From: Rhodobacteraceae bacterium LMO-JJ12
GTDB taxonomy: Bacteria; Pseudomonadota; Alphaproteobacteria; Rhodobacterales; Rhodobacteraceae
Reading direction: 5' to 3'
Length of the DNA stretch: 64,000 bases
NCBI GenBank assembly: GCA_021555075.1
Contig: JAKGBX010000001.1
Coordinates: 682,001 to 746,000 of the forward strand
Below, piece by piece: positions 45,601 to 53,340 of the stretch. Under the pieces are notes generated by a model that had not been told where the DNA came from, did not search any database, and was given only the letters and a program-made list of their open reading frames with translations. Every line of letters begins with the position of its first letter. The stretch's first letter is position 1. Position numbers and translations under genes: made by a program.

Positions 45601-45852
45601 ATCGCCGTGGCGCTGGGCGATGACTGGTTGATGCGCGGCGCCCGTCAGGGCCGCGCGTTCATGCTGGCCATCACCCCGGGCGGTGCGGGCAATACGGACA
45701 GCGGCAATGTCACGCTGCGCGGTATTTCCGGCGGCTGGATCACGCCCGAGGGCATGTCCGAAGCCGAACGATGGCGTCTTGTCGACGCCGACGTATTTGA
45801 TCCGGACGCTTTTGCCGATCTGCTGGCCACTGACCTCGTGGAGAAAAGATGA
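42637..45852 (+). CDS. Large secreted multidomain protein of unknown function
   Basis: A 1071-residue protein with a hydrophobic signal or anchor at about residues 43-62. Two domains resemble each other in outline: residues 72-190 (FKVPADWKITYSRRDQEYDF) and 212-372 (FALPLPSGWTVQTTASQG, LVVKSIEGEGYPDVAGT). Both look like the PsbP/DUF1795 fold of small extracytoplasmic proteins. Pro/Ala linkers separate them. The C-terminal half holds two beta-rich modules (about 620-830 and 855-1055) that look like concanavalin-A/LamG domains. Starts at 42736 or 42763 are possible alternatives. The stop overlaps the next gene by four bases. Confidence 0.65.
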   Translation: MQRQISTNAVGDNCETEVVTKRGQRSERTGLLPMVFWLRRRAMQFVLGVFLLVIASVSVGSAEGVTAYDLRSAEFKVPADWKITYSRRDQEYDFASPDGRFQLWARWWFPDEPLLGFDDIIRHDKRILAGQEALFRHLESGGERSLELAFLKEDDEGEIFLWQLHSSDAPLAEHEAMFDSLLAGLTLDGQPTVAAAAPVPAPAEAGNLAPVQGGMYRDADGAFALPLPSGWTVQTTASQGLRQVVLVSPARDAMLLAAVANGDRAMSAAQVLDEYMGVLYRDSLVVKSIEGEGYPDVAGTTVHAIETIAKVYAINGIAMPYPRGRVRIYRSSEETQGAAPFLMISIRSETAPPAMTELLEHIALGFTFDTSAPPAQAAPLATGGLASIPATPAGGQGVIAGMPGLIFDGETIAGLLPFAFNQVTFEDHAKLIDNAISFGFPDGHGWGKLGFATPSAVVVMPQRDSALAQRITAILDADKSTGISFALVPVAEAQKDPWEAHDLRVQFSTTGDGNGKLEVTTKDRSRTLRAYFRWPKGETVLHLLLRPDQVLDVRDGSDTQLAELALNGDFSARQWALQTYLQVHRKNGAASLVLKRLSVDSIAFQPSPAVDAIVQGARSAVVFDGFALGRIWAPVGRYEGEFARFAGLSDGALRIGWSGEDEGNWSGIDSSEAVLWLDRFTGAAEARIELALDGAASKDFEIALQSRYTLPGNLTGNDSYVLRFTEREDGTYGVLSAIRSKAKEGIEANGLRVIPDRVTLVLRPEGIRVEGEGMPEGVLPFAQLKDGAGFRIAIHAMRTLTGDGALVLRGVRVSQRPGNYPPAAAPAAGVAALPQTVYFDARPDETWEVRSSGKADVATLAIQQPDGLTLTRRDPVPDWQRIALVGGARAVDLDYRVDTTPYELTLKLAPEQGLGTRIFLHTNPAKFDDAAKSVLTLRELTEGPEAGGLEVRLHTGHFYYDHWRRVLPAAQWRNGWDGTVRLRFGPDWIAVALGDDWLMRGARQGRAFMLAITPGGAGNTDSGNVTLRGISGGWITPEGMSEAERWRLVDADVFDPDAFADLLATDLVEKR

Positions 45853-47480
45853 TGCACAATTCAATACGCTTGCTTGGCTTCGCCCACGGTCTGAGCCGTG
45901 GGGCAGCCCTTGTTGCGGCTTTTTGTCTGCTCGTGAGCGCGTCTTTGCCTGACCGTCTTGTCGCGCAGGACTTGCCCGAGCGCGATGCGCATGACACCCA
46001 CGCCCTTACCCGATGGATTGGCCTGCCGCATGATCGCCAGTTGTTGGTTCTGCAAAGTCTGGGCGTCAGCGTTCCGCAGGATTTCTTTAACTGCGTGTGT
46101 CGTGCAGCAGGCTATGGCAGCCCGGGAACCAATCAGTTCTATCATCCCGACACGCTCGGAACCTATGACGAACGCTATTCCTGTCAGCACCCCGGCCCGC
46201 CCTGCATTGTTGCAGGGTTTGGCTGCACGCGCCACGAGTTGCCGAGCGACCCAAAGATCTTTGAGGGCTGTGCGGCCATGGCCGAGCTTGAAGGGGGCAA
46301 TCCGTTCGACAACATATTGTCGGCATTGCGTGACCGCGGTAACCGCGTGGCGCTGAGTGGCAATCCGGTGACGATGAACGCGACTCCGGCTGCGGACCCA
46401 CCGCCCGATTGCGCGAAAGCACGCGCCGACGCAGGTTTCACCCCGCCGCCACCGGCATTGGCCGACATTCCCAAGCAGAACATGCTTTTCAATCTATCGC
46501 CCGAGGCATTGGCGCGCCTCAACACTGTCGGTCTGCAACCAGACGTCGAAAAGCGCCTGCTTGGGGCGCTACAAGAGATTGCGGCCAGAATACACGATGT
46601 GGCCGTTTCTGGTGCGGACGAGGCAGATCTTCGGATTGATTTTGATGTCTCTACCGAAATCGGCATCGAAGTCGGCTTTTCCGTCAATGACGACAGGCAG
46701 ATCCATGTTTCTGAAATTGTCTTAAAGCCGAGAGCTGCGGCCTATAAATCATCCGTTGCCGAAGTGGGGCCAGAATTTGCTTTCACCATGGCCAAGGCCG
46801 ATCCTGACGATAGCACCGCAGCACTGGGGCACACTTGGGAAGGGTTCAAATTTGGCTTTTCGGCAGAGGGAAAGGCGGGCCCCTTGAAGGGTAAGGAGGT
46901 TAAGTATGGCATCGACCTCAAATTCGCTAACAAAGCCACCGATTACTATGATGGCGAATGGCAAACTGAATCAGAATACGCTCTTGTCCGGGGGGTCGAG
47001 GATCTGGTTTCGAAACTTGATTTCTATGCCGGTGGCGCGTTCGGTACAGATGCCCCGCTGCCCCCAATGCTGGATGGAAAAATGAATGTCGGCCCGGAAT
47101 TTACCTGGAAATTGAAGGATCGTTATTCCAACTGGCTTTTTTCAGACATGAACGCAGCGCTGGATAACCTGCTCGACAATCAGGCGACCTGGGAAGCGCA
47201 GCGACGCGATTATATTGCGCGCGAGGCCAAACGGTTCGGAATCGATGCGCGTTGCTTTACCACGGGCCAGACGATCAGCCTGACACATGATGCCTATGCC
47301 CGCCAGAAGGCTGCTGATCCAACGGTTGCTGCGCCATTTCAGACAATCACGGAGCGCATCGCGGCGCGCAAGGCCAGACCCGCGGTGCCGGACCAACCCT
47401 CCAAGCAACCTGCGCCAACTCTGCCAGTTGCGCCTGCACCCACAACAGAAGGCATTTATGAACAGCCAATGCTACGCTGA
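45849..47480 (+). CDS. Secreted protein of unknown function, Cys-rich N-terminal part
   Basis: A 543-residue protein with a signal peptide at about residues 1-39 (ASLPDRLVAQ end). Residues 78-140 contain seven Cys (FNCVCRAAGYGSP, YSCQHPGPPCIV, FGCTRHELP, FEGC), so disulfides or a metal site are likely. The centre (about 255-400) is beta-rich, with EIGIEVGFSVNDDRQ and KFGFSAEGKAGPLKGKEVKY. A Pro-rich tail follows residue 500. I do not recognise the family. ATGATG overlaps the stop of the 1071-residue gene, so the two are co-translated and probably work together in the periplasm or outside. Confidence 0.68.
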   Translation: MMHNSIRLLGFAHGLSRGAALVAAFCLLVSASLPDRLVAQDLPERDAHDTHALTRWIGLPHDRQLLVLQSLGVSVPQDFFNCVCRAAGYGSPGTNQFYHPDTLGTYDERYSCQHPGPPCIVAGFGCTRHELPSDPKIFEGCAAMAELEGGNPFDNILSALRDRGNRVALSGNPVTMNATPAADPPPDCAKARADAGFTPPPPALADIPKQNMLFNLSPEALARLNTVGLQPDVEKRLLGALQEIAARIHDVAVSGADEADLRIDFDVSTEIGIEVGFSVNDDRQIHVSEIVLKPRAAAYKSSVAEVGPEFAFTMAKADPDDSTAALGHTWEGFKFGFSAEGKAGPLKGKEVKYGIDLKFANKATDYYDGEWQTESEYALVRGVEDLVSKLDFYAGGAFGTDAPLPPMLDGKMNVGPEFTWKLKDRYSNWLFSDMNAALDNLLDNQATWEAQRRDYIAREAKRFGIDARCFTTGQTISLTHDAYARQKAADPTVAAPFQTITERIAARKARPAVPDQPSKQPAPTLPVAPAPTTEGIYEQPMLR

Positions 47481-47501
47481 TACGCGACAACAGGAACACA
47501 C

Positions 47502-47672
47502 ATGAGTCGCTGCTCGGTTCCAATGGTATCTGTTGTCGCCTACGGTTTTCCCGCAATGGCAGAACTTATTGCCATAGGGCAGCTTTTTGTTGGCGGCACT
47601 CATGGTTGTATGGGGGGAACATCCGCCGAGAACGCGGACACAAGGCAATCTCTGCGTAGTCTGACGGATTGA
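47502..47672 (+). CDS. Possible small ORF, 56 codons
   Basis: ATG at 47502 opens a 56-codon frame ending in TGA at 47672, 21 bases after the previous stop, with AGGA about eight bases upstream. The product begins MSRCSVPMVSVVAYGF and contains a hydrophobic stretch at residues 7-31, so it could be a membrane or exported peptide. There is no homology I can name. It may be chance; the position in a secreted-protein operon is the main support. Confidence 0.3.
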   Translation: MSRCSVPMVSVVAYGFPAMAELIAIGQLFVGGTHGCMGGTSAENADTRQSLRSLTD

Positions 47673-47720
47673 GATTACTCAAGAACCCGAGACTGGTTCA
47701 CATTGGTCTGACAACACCGT

Positions 47721-48755
47721 TCAGAGCGAAGCTTTCGTGACGACATCGCGCTGATCTTCGCGTCCCATGGAGATCAGGAAGGGCGCTTTGGCCTGGAGGT
47801 GTTGGAAAGCGTCCTTGCTGTCCATTCCATGCCAATTGCAGGAGATGAGGGATTGCGCCACGGCACCGCCAAGTGTTGTACCCGGGCCGAGGACGATAAA
47901 CATATCCGGCGCGAATTCGCGCGCAGCGATGCTGAGGGCGTGGCGAAAATCGTAAGTTTCGACCACCTGATGCCCAAGTGTATAGGTAAATAGCGCGCTT
48001 GTATCCGTGGCATGGGGCCACCAGATTGCGCCGCGCCCGTCGATCATCGGGATGCAGGGTTGTGCAAACATAGAGGCGTCAAAACGCTTCTGTGCCGCCT
48101 CTGACACCGGTTTCTGCAGTGCGGTGTGAAAGGCGGCGTGGTTCGCGAGACGCAGTGGAAAGCGATCGAGCGGTTCGGCTTTTGCGGTAAATGCGTCAAG
48201 CCCGGCATCGTTTCCGGCGAGAACCAGCATGCCGCCGAGGTCGATCGAGAGAGCCAGATCGTGATCGGTTAACGCGTCTATCTGGCTGACCAATTTCAGA
48301 ACTGTGGCGCGTCTTGTCGGGTCGGGACGCCAATCATCGCCGGTTATGGGATAGACCAGTTGGCCGCCAATAAGGCTGTCTTGCATCATCTGGCCCATCG
48401 TATTGACGAGGTTAAAGCCTTGATCTGCATCCAATGCACCGGCGCAAGCCAGTGTGGTGTACCAACCCATCGAGTTGCCTGTGACAGCCACCACATCGAC
48501 GTCTTTGAGAGACAGAAAGTCTGCGTAGCTTGCGGCATAGATGAGTGCTGAGGCGTTATCGCCGCGCGTGTGTTTGGCGACCGAATAGCGTGCAGCACCG
48601 TCGAGATCCGTTAGGGTTTCCTGACCGCCTGCGAGGCGTGCATTATCAAACGCGTCAAAGAGCGCGGTCTTGTCAGGATGCAGGCGGGAAAGGCTGCCAA
48701 GCTCGGGTTTGTTGTAGGTGCCACGACCGGGGCAAACGATGACTGCGCGTTTCAT
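47721..48755 (-). CDS. FabD-like acyltransferase (ACP S-malonyltransferase-related)
   Basis: A 344-residue protein with the acyltransferase fold. VVAVTGNSMGWYTTLACAGA near residue 93 is the GxSxG nucleophile elbow (GNSMG), and His in LANHAAFHTALQ near 207 fits the catalytic His position. The N-terminus reads RAVIVCPGRGTYN instead of the usual FPGQGSQ. The role is transfer of an acyl group between a CoA and ACP (or other thiol). Its start overlaps the stop of the E1 gene by four bases. It is thus coupled to a 2-oxoacid dehydrogenase, an unusual pairing. Confidence 0.78.
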   Translation of the reverse strand: MKRAVIVCPGRGTYNKPELGSLSRLHPDKTALFDAFDNARLAGGQETLTDLDGAARYSVAKHTRGDNASALIYAASYADFLSLKDVDVVAVTGNSMGWYTTLACAGALDADQGFNLVNTMGQMMQDSLIGGQLVYPITGDDWRPDPTRRATVLKLVSQIDALTDHDLALSIDLGGMLVLAGNDAGLDAFTAKAEPLDRFPLRLANHAAFHTALQKPVSEAAQKRFDASMFAQPCIPMIDGRGAIWWPHATDTSALFTYTLGHQVVETYDFRHALSIAAREFAPDMFIVLGPGTTLGGAVAQSLISCNWHGMDSKDAFQHLQAKAPFLISMGREDQRDVVTKASL

Positions 48756-50932
48756 TGGGTGAGTTCCTCGGCAGCGGCGATGATCTGGGCCTCGTCGGGC
48801 AGGGTTGCGCCATAGGCTGGGCCGGTGGCGATAAAGCTGTCCTCGGCGGTGACGCGCGCCAGTCGTTTGTGACCCGCTTCGGCAAAAAGTGTCATCAGGG
48901 CTTCGGCCTGACCGCCTGTGCGGCGGCATTCATCGACAATGAGGATGTTCTTGCAGCCCTTGGTCGCCTCCAGAAGCGCGTCTTTTGGCAGCGGTGCGAG
49001 CCAGCGCAGATCGATTATGCGCAGGTTGATGCCTTTTGCACGTATCGCGGCCTCGGCCTTGCGCGAGAGGTAGTGACCGTTGCCATAGGTGACGATGGCG
49101 AGATCCTTGCCCGCGCCGTGGACGGCGACATCGCCAAGGGCGATGCGTTGATCGGGCGAGGGGTAGGTCGTCATCCAGGCGTTGTCACCCCCGGTCTCAA
49201 GGTCGCGCATCGGGTAGAGCGCGATGGGTTCAAGGAACACCACCACGCGTTGTTCTTCGCGCGCGAGCCGGACACATTCGCGCAGCATCATGGCGGCCTC
49301 ATCGCCCCGTGACGGGCAGGCGATGATCACGCCGGGGATGTCGCGCAGCACGGCAATCGAGTTGTCATTATGAAAGTGTCCGCCAAAACCTTTCTGATAG
49401 CCCAAGCCTGCAATGCGTAGCACCATCGGGTTGGTGAATTGACCGTTGGAAAAGAAGGGCAGGGTTGCAGCTTCGCCGCGGATCTGGTCTTCGGCATTGT
49501 GCAGATATGCGAGAAACTGGATTTCAGGCATTGGCAAGAAGCCGTTCTGTGCCATGCCGATGGCGAGACCGAGGATGGATTGTTCGTCAAGAAGCGTGTC
49601 GATCACGCGGTCCTCGCCGAAACGCTGCTGGAGGCGTTGAGTGACACCATAGACGCCGCCCTTGCGCCCGATATCTTCACCGCAGCAGATGATTTCGCCG
49701 TGTTCCAGCATCAGGTCGGTCATGGCCCAGTTGATCAGTCGCGACATGGGCTGTGGCTTGTCCATCGCGTTGATGTCACTGCCGAAAGTGGCGATGCGAG
49801 CCTCGGCGTCTGGGCCGTTGCTGGGTGCGCAGGTGCGTTTGGGCGGGATGATCGGGGCCATCACATCGCGCGCGCTGCGCAAGTGAGGGCGCTTGACCGC
49901 CTCGGCGGCGGCGCGGTCAACCCTGTCTTTGGTCTCGGTGTAGATTTTGAGCGCTTCGGAAGGGGTGAGCGCGCCCGCTTCTGCCAGAAGCCGAACAGTG
50001 TGGAGCAGTGGGTCGTTCGCCTCTTCGGCCTCGACCGCGCTGCGTGACATGTAGGTTGTCGGCATATCAGCGCCTGCGTGGCCATAGAGACGCACGGTGC
50101 GCAGATGCAGGAAGGCCGGCTTACGGCGGGTGCGGACATATTCAGCCGCGCGCTGGGTTGCGGTGTGTGCATCATAGATGTCGAGCGCATCCCCGTGGAA
50201 ATATTTGAGGCCCGGACGGTTCTGAAAGTTGGCGGCGATCCAGCCGCTTGGGGTGGGTGTCGAGATGCCGATGCCGTTATCCTCGCAGATGAATAGCAAC
50301 GGCAGGGGACTGGACTGATAAGAGGTCCAACCTGCGGTGTTGAACGCGCCTTGGGCAGTTGAATGGTTGGCCGAGGCATCGCCAAAAGAACAGGCGATGA
50401 TTGCATCCTGGGGCAGGAGTTGATGCTCGGGTGGATGGCGGCGCGACAGCCCGACGCTATAGGCGGTGCCAACTGCTTTGGGCAGGTGGCTGGCGATTGT
50501 CGAGGTTTGCGGTGGGATCATCAATGCTCTGGAGCCGAGGACTTTGTGGCGGCCCCCCGAAATCGGATCTTCGGAAGAGCAGGCGAATGACAAGAGCATG
50601 TCCCAGAGTGCGGATTGGCCGGGAACCTGTTCGGCACGGGCCAGTTGAAAGGCCGCGTCGCGGTAGTGCAGGAAGGCCATATCGGTGGGACGCAGGGCGG
50701 CGGCTACGGCGGCCATGCCCTCATGCCCCGAGGAGCCGATTGTGTAGAAGCCCTGACCGGCCTTTTGCATCGCGCGACTGGTCAGGTCGAGTGCGCGGCT
50801 AAGGCACTGGGTGCGAAACAGGGTCACGGCGGCCGTGGGTGAAAGCGCGGTAGTCGGCAGCTTGCCTGCTGGCAGATCATTGGCGGCAACCCGCGACAGG
50901 AAGTTTTCGTGAACGATTTGGGCGCGATCCAT
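48752..50932 (-). CDS. Fused alpha/beta E1 component of a 2-oxoacid dehydrogenase
   Basis: A 726-residue thiamine-diphosphate enzyme. Residues 1-360 match the E1 alpha subunit: the ThDP motif runs SFGDASANHSTAQGAFNTA to FICEDNGIGIS (about 185-220). Residues about 395-726 match the E1 beta subunit (EIICCGEDIGRKGGVYGVTQ near 414; the tail reads ILIVDECRRTGGQAEALM). In most bacteria the two are separate. The E1 decarboxylates a 2-oxo acid; branched-chain, acetoin-type or 2-oxoadipate-like acids are all possible. No E2 or E3 gene is seen. It lies between the aminotransferase and FabD-like genes. Confidence 0.88.
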   Translation of the reverse strand: MDRAQIVHENFLSRVAANDLPAGKLPTTALSPTAAVTLFRTQCLSRALDLTSRAMQKAGQGFYTIGSSGHEGMAAVAAALRPTDMAFLHYRDAAFQLARAEQVPGQSALWDMLLSFACSSEDPISGGRHKVLGSRALMIPPQTSTIASHLPKAVGTAYSVGLSRRHPPEHQLLPQDAIIACSFGDASANHSTAQGAFNTAGWTSYQSSPLPLLFICEDNGIGISTPTPSGWIAANFQNRPGLKYFHGDALDIYDAHTATQRAAEYVRTRRKPAFLHLRTVRLYGHAGADMPTTYMSRSAVEAEEANDPLLHTVRLLAEAGALTPSEALKIYTETKDRVDRAAAEAVKRPHLRSARDVMAPIIPPKRTCAPSNGPDAEARIATFGSDINAMDKPQPMSRLINWAMTDLMLEHGEIICCGEDIGRKGGVYGVTQRLQQRFGEDRVIDTLLDEQSILGLAIGMAQNGFLPMPEIQFLAYLHNAEDQIRGEAATLPFFSNGQFTNPMVLRIAGLGYQKGFGGHFHNDNSIAVLRDIPGVIIACPSRGDEAAMMLRECVRLAREEQRVVVFLEPIALYPMRDLETGGDNAWMTTYPSPDQRIALGDVAVHGAGKDLAIVTYGNGHYLSRKAEAAIRAKGINLRIIDLRWLAPLPKDALLEATKGCKNILIVDECRRTGGQAEALMTLFAEAGHKRLARVTAEDSFIATGPAYGATLPDEAQIIAAAEELTQ

Positions 50933-50949
50933 GATTTTGTCTTTCGATG

Positions 50950-52152
50950 CTAGATCAGTTTAGCGGTTGCGCGGTGCAGGCGGGCCACGCCATCTGCCAA
51001 TTGCGCATCGGAATAGGCGTAGGAGAGCCGAAAGTGGCCGGGCATCGAAAACGCACTGCCGGGGACCAGCGCCAAACCTTCCGAAGCCAGCACGTAGCGG
51101 CAGAAATCGCCATCGGTGGTAATGATACTGCCATCCGGGGCCGTCTGTCCGAGCGCTTTTTCGCAGGAGGCGAAGATGTAAAAGGCCCCATCAGGGAGCG
51201 CACAGTTCAAGAGCGGGTCGTCGTTGATAGCCTGGGCAACGTTGTCGCGGCGTTCTTGAAAAATTGCTGTGCGCTCGATCAGCAAGCCCTGATCGCCCGT
51301 CAGCGCAGCAACAGCAGCGGCTTGCGATATCGAGCACGCGCCCGAGGTGCTTTGACCCTGCACGTCCTGCATCGCCTCAATCACTGCCTCAGGCCCAATC
51401 GCCCAGCCGATACGCCAACCCGTCATGGAATAGGCCTTGGAGACGCCGTTGATGACCACAGTGCGTTCACGCAGGTCGGGCAGGGCGGTGAACACGGATG
51501 TGAAAGGCGCGTAGGCGATATGCTGATATATCTCGTCAGAGGCAATCCAGACATGCGGATAGCGGCGCAACACATCACCGAACGCTTCCAGTTCTTTGCG
51601 GGAATACATCGCGCCCGAAGGGTTGGAGGGAGAGTTGAGCAAAAGCCAGCGCGTGCGCGGCGTGATGGCAGCCTCAAGTTGCCCGGGGGTGAGTTTGAAT
51701 CCCTGATCGCTCCCACAGGCGACTTCGACGACATTGCCACCCGCGAAGCGCACGATGTCGCGATAACTGGTCCAGTAGGGTGTCGGGCAAATCACTTCGT
51801 CATCTTCATCGAGGCTGGCGAGAAACAGATTGGACAACACCTGTTTTGCGCCAGTCGAGATGATGACGTTGGCGCGCTTGACTTGGGCTTGTTCGGCGAC
51901 GGCATCCCGTAGGGCGGCGGTTCCTGCTGTGGGTGGGTAGCGCGTTTGGCCTGCGGCCATTGCGGCAGTTGCTGCCTCGCAAACATGTGCAGGTGTCGGA
52001 AAGTCAGGCTCGCCCGTGGCGAGGCTGAGGATGTCATCTCCCTTCGCACGCATCCGGGCCGCTGCTTCAGATATCTGCACGATCTCTGAAATGGCGATCG
52101 ATGCGATGCGCTCGGCGCGTTTGAAAACTTGTTTCAGGGTAGCGTCATGCAT
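50950..52152 (-). CDS. PLP-dependent aminotransferase, class I/II
   Basis: A 400-residue fold-type I aminotransferase of the aspartate aminotransferase subgroup. The PLP lysine is in NGVSKAYSMTGWRIGWAIG near residue 241; other motifs are SLATGEPDFPTPAHV near 47, LLNSPSNPSGAMYSRKEL near 174 and DEIYQHIAY near 209. The C-terminal Arg (HFRLSYAYS) binds the substrate carboxylate. It is the first gene of the leftward operon with the E1 and acyltransferase genes. In this setting the substrate could be 2-aminoadipate, made by the adjacent amaB-like enzyme; that is inference. Confidence 0.88.
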   Translation of the reverse strand: MHDATLKQVFKRAERIASIAISEIVQISEAAARMRAKGDDILSLATGEPDFPTPAHVCEAATAAMAAGQTRYPPTAGTAALRDAVAEQAQVKRANVIISTGAKQVLSNLFLASLDEDDEVICPTPYWTSYRDIVRFAGGNVVEVACGSDQGFKLTPGQLEAAITPRTRWLLLNSPSNPSGAMYSRKELEAFGDVLRRYPHVWIASDEIYQHIAYAPFTSVFTALPDLRERTVVINGVSKAYSMTGWRIGWAIGPEAVIEAMQDVQGQSTSGACSISQAAAVAALTGDQGLLIERTAIFQERRDNVAQAINDDPLLNCALPDGAFYIFASCEKALGQTAPDGSIITTDGDFCRYVLASEGLALVPGSAFSMPGHFRLSYAYSDAQLADGVARLHRATAKLI

Positions 52153-52220
52153 GTTCGGATTCCCTCGCGCCGCAGCTGATTTTTCTCTGGTTTACATCGG
52201 AATTTCAGTTACAAATATCA

Positions 52221-53213
52221 TTGTTAATGCACTTTTTGATGAGCTTTATGAATGTATTGGGCGGGCAAGCGGTGACACAAGCGGACACGAAATCGATGAA
52301 ACAGCTAGGTTCGACACAGAGCGCGCAAAGGCGCTACCTTCCCTCCAACGCAGTGTTGCGCAGCTTTGAATGTGCGGCGCGACATGAAAGCTTCACGCTC
52401 GCGGCAGAGGAGTTGCACCTGACTCAAAGTGCCGTCAGCCGACAGGTGAAAGAGTTGGAAGACATCATCGGAACTGCGCTGTTTCGCAGGGTCGGGCGAC
52501 GCGTTGTGTTGACACCTGCGGGGCGGAACCTTGCTGTTGAGTTGTCTGTCGATCTGGAAAATATTCGGCAAACTGTATTGAAGGCAATTTCTGCGGGGGC
52601 GGCCGGGGCGGCCATACGTGTCGCCACATTGCCCGCGTTCGCCAGCCGATGGCTGATTCCACGGCTGAGCGAATTTACGGCGCTACACGGGGGCATCGAG
52701 ATCAGCTTTGCCACGCGCCTTGAGCCATTTGACATGAGCCGTGAGCACTTTGATCTGGCGGTGCATTTCGGGGGCAAAGACTGGCCCGGAACGGACATGC
52801 AGCTTTTGTGTTCGGAAACCATGATCGTCGTGGCTTCGCCTGAATTCAAAGCGCGCCATGAGGTGACATCGGTTACAGATCTTGCGCGTGTGCCATTGCT
52901 GCACCTGGAGACTCGCCCCACGATTTGGGAGGACTTCTTTGCCGATGCGGGTGTGACTGACAGGCGCGCGGGTGCGGGGCAGTATTTTGATCAGTTCACT
53001 CTGATTATTGCAGGGGCTGTTGCATCGCTTGGGGCAGCGCTCTTGCCGACTTATCTGATTGAACAAGAGCTTGCTGATGGCAGTCTTGTTCCGCTCGATG
53101 AAAGGACCATCACGACAGGGAACAATTATTACCTGGTCACGCCTGCTAAAACCGACAACGCCCATGTTGCAGCGTTCATGGCATGGATGAAGCAATGTGT
53201 GAGCGAAAGCTAA
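52221..53213 (+). CDS. LysR family transcriptional regulator (GcvA-like)
   Basis: A regulator of up to 330 residues with a winged helix-turn-helix (RSFECAARHESFTLAAEELH, then LTQSAVSRQVKELEDIIGTA) and a C-terminal effector domain with RVATLPAFASRWLIPRLSEF, typical of the GcvA branch. The start is uncertain: TTG 52221, ATG 52227, 52239, 52248 and 52296 all lie in frame and none has a clear ribosome-binding site. It is divergent from the aminotransferase operon and lies just before amaB/amaA, so it probably controls one or both sets. Confidence 0.88.
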   Translation: MLMHFLMSFMNVLGGQAVTQADTKSMKQLGSTQSAQRRYLPSNAVLRSFECAARHESFTLAAEELHLTQSAVSRQVKELEDIIGTALFRRVGRRVVLTPAGRNLAVELSVDLENIRQTVLKAISAGAAGAAIRVATLPAFASRWLIPRLSEFTALHGGIEISFATRLEPFDMSREHFDLAVHFGGKDWPGTDMQLLCSETMIVVASPEFKARHEVTSVTDLARVPLLHLETRPTIWEDFFADAGVTDRRAGAGQYFDQFTLIIAGAVASLGAALLPTYLIEQELADGSLVPLDERTITTGNNYYLVTPAKTDNAHVAAFMAWMKQCVSES

Positions 53214-53218
53214 TTGAT

Positions 53219-53252
53219 GCATTCTAGGAATGCTTTCATTCATTTTGAATGA
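53219..53252. promoter_or_regulatory. Two adjacent palindromes sharing CATTC/GAATG half-sites
   Basis: GCATTC-TAG-GAATGC (53219-53233) and TCATTCA-TTT-TGAATGA (53236-53252) are both perfect, with centres 18 bases apart. They lie about 90-120 bases before the dehydrogenase start. This is a strong candidate operator, probably for the adjacent LysR regulator or another regulator acting on amaB/amaA. Confidence 0.65.
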
Positions 53253-53340
53253 TTTTTCATTGACTGAACTTCGGGCAGTCTAGGTGCAACGGGGCTCTTT
53301 CATGGGCGCCAAAACGCCGGACAGCGAAATGAGGTTTGCA

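Noticed and set aside
52153-52220. Imperfect dyad TTACAA...TTGTTA between the aminotransferase and LysR genes.
   Set aside because: The arms pair only with an offset, so it is too weak to list as an operator.
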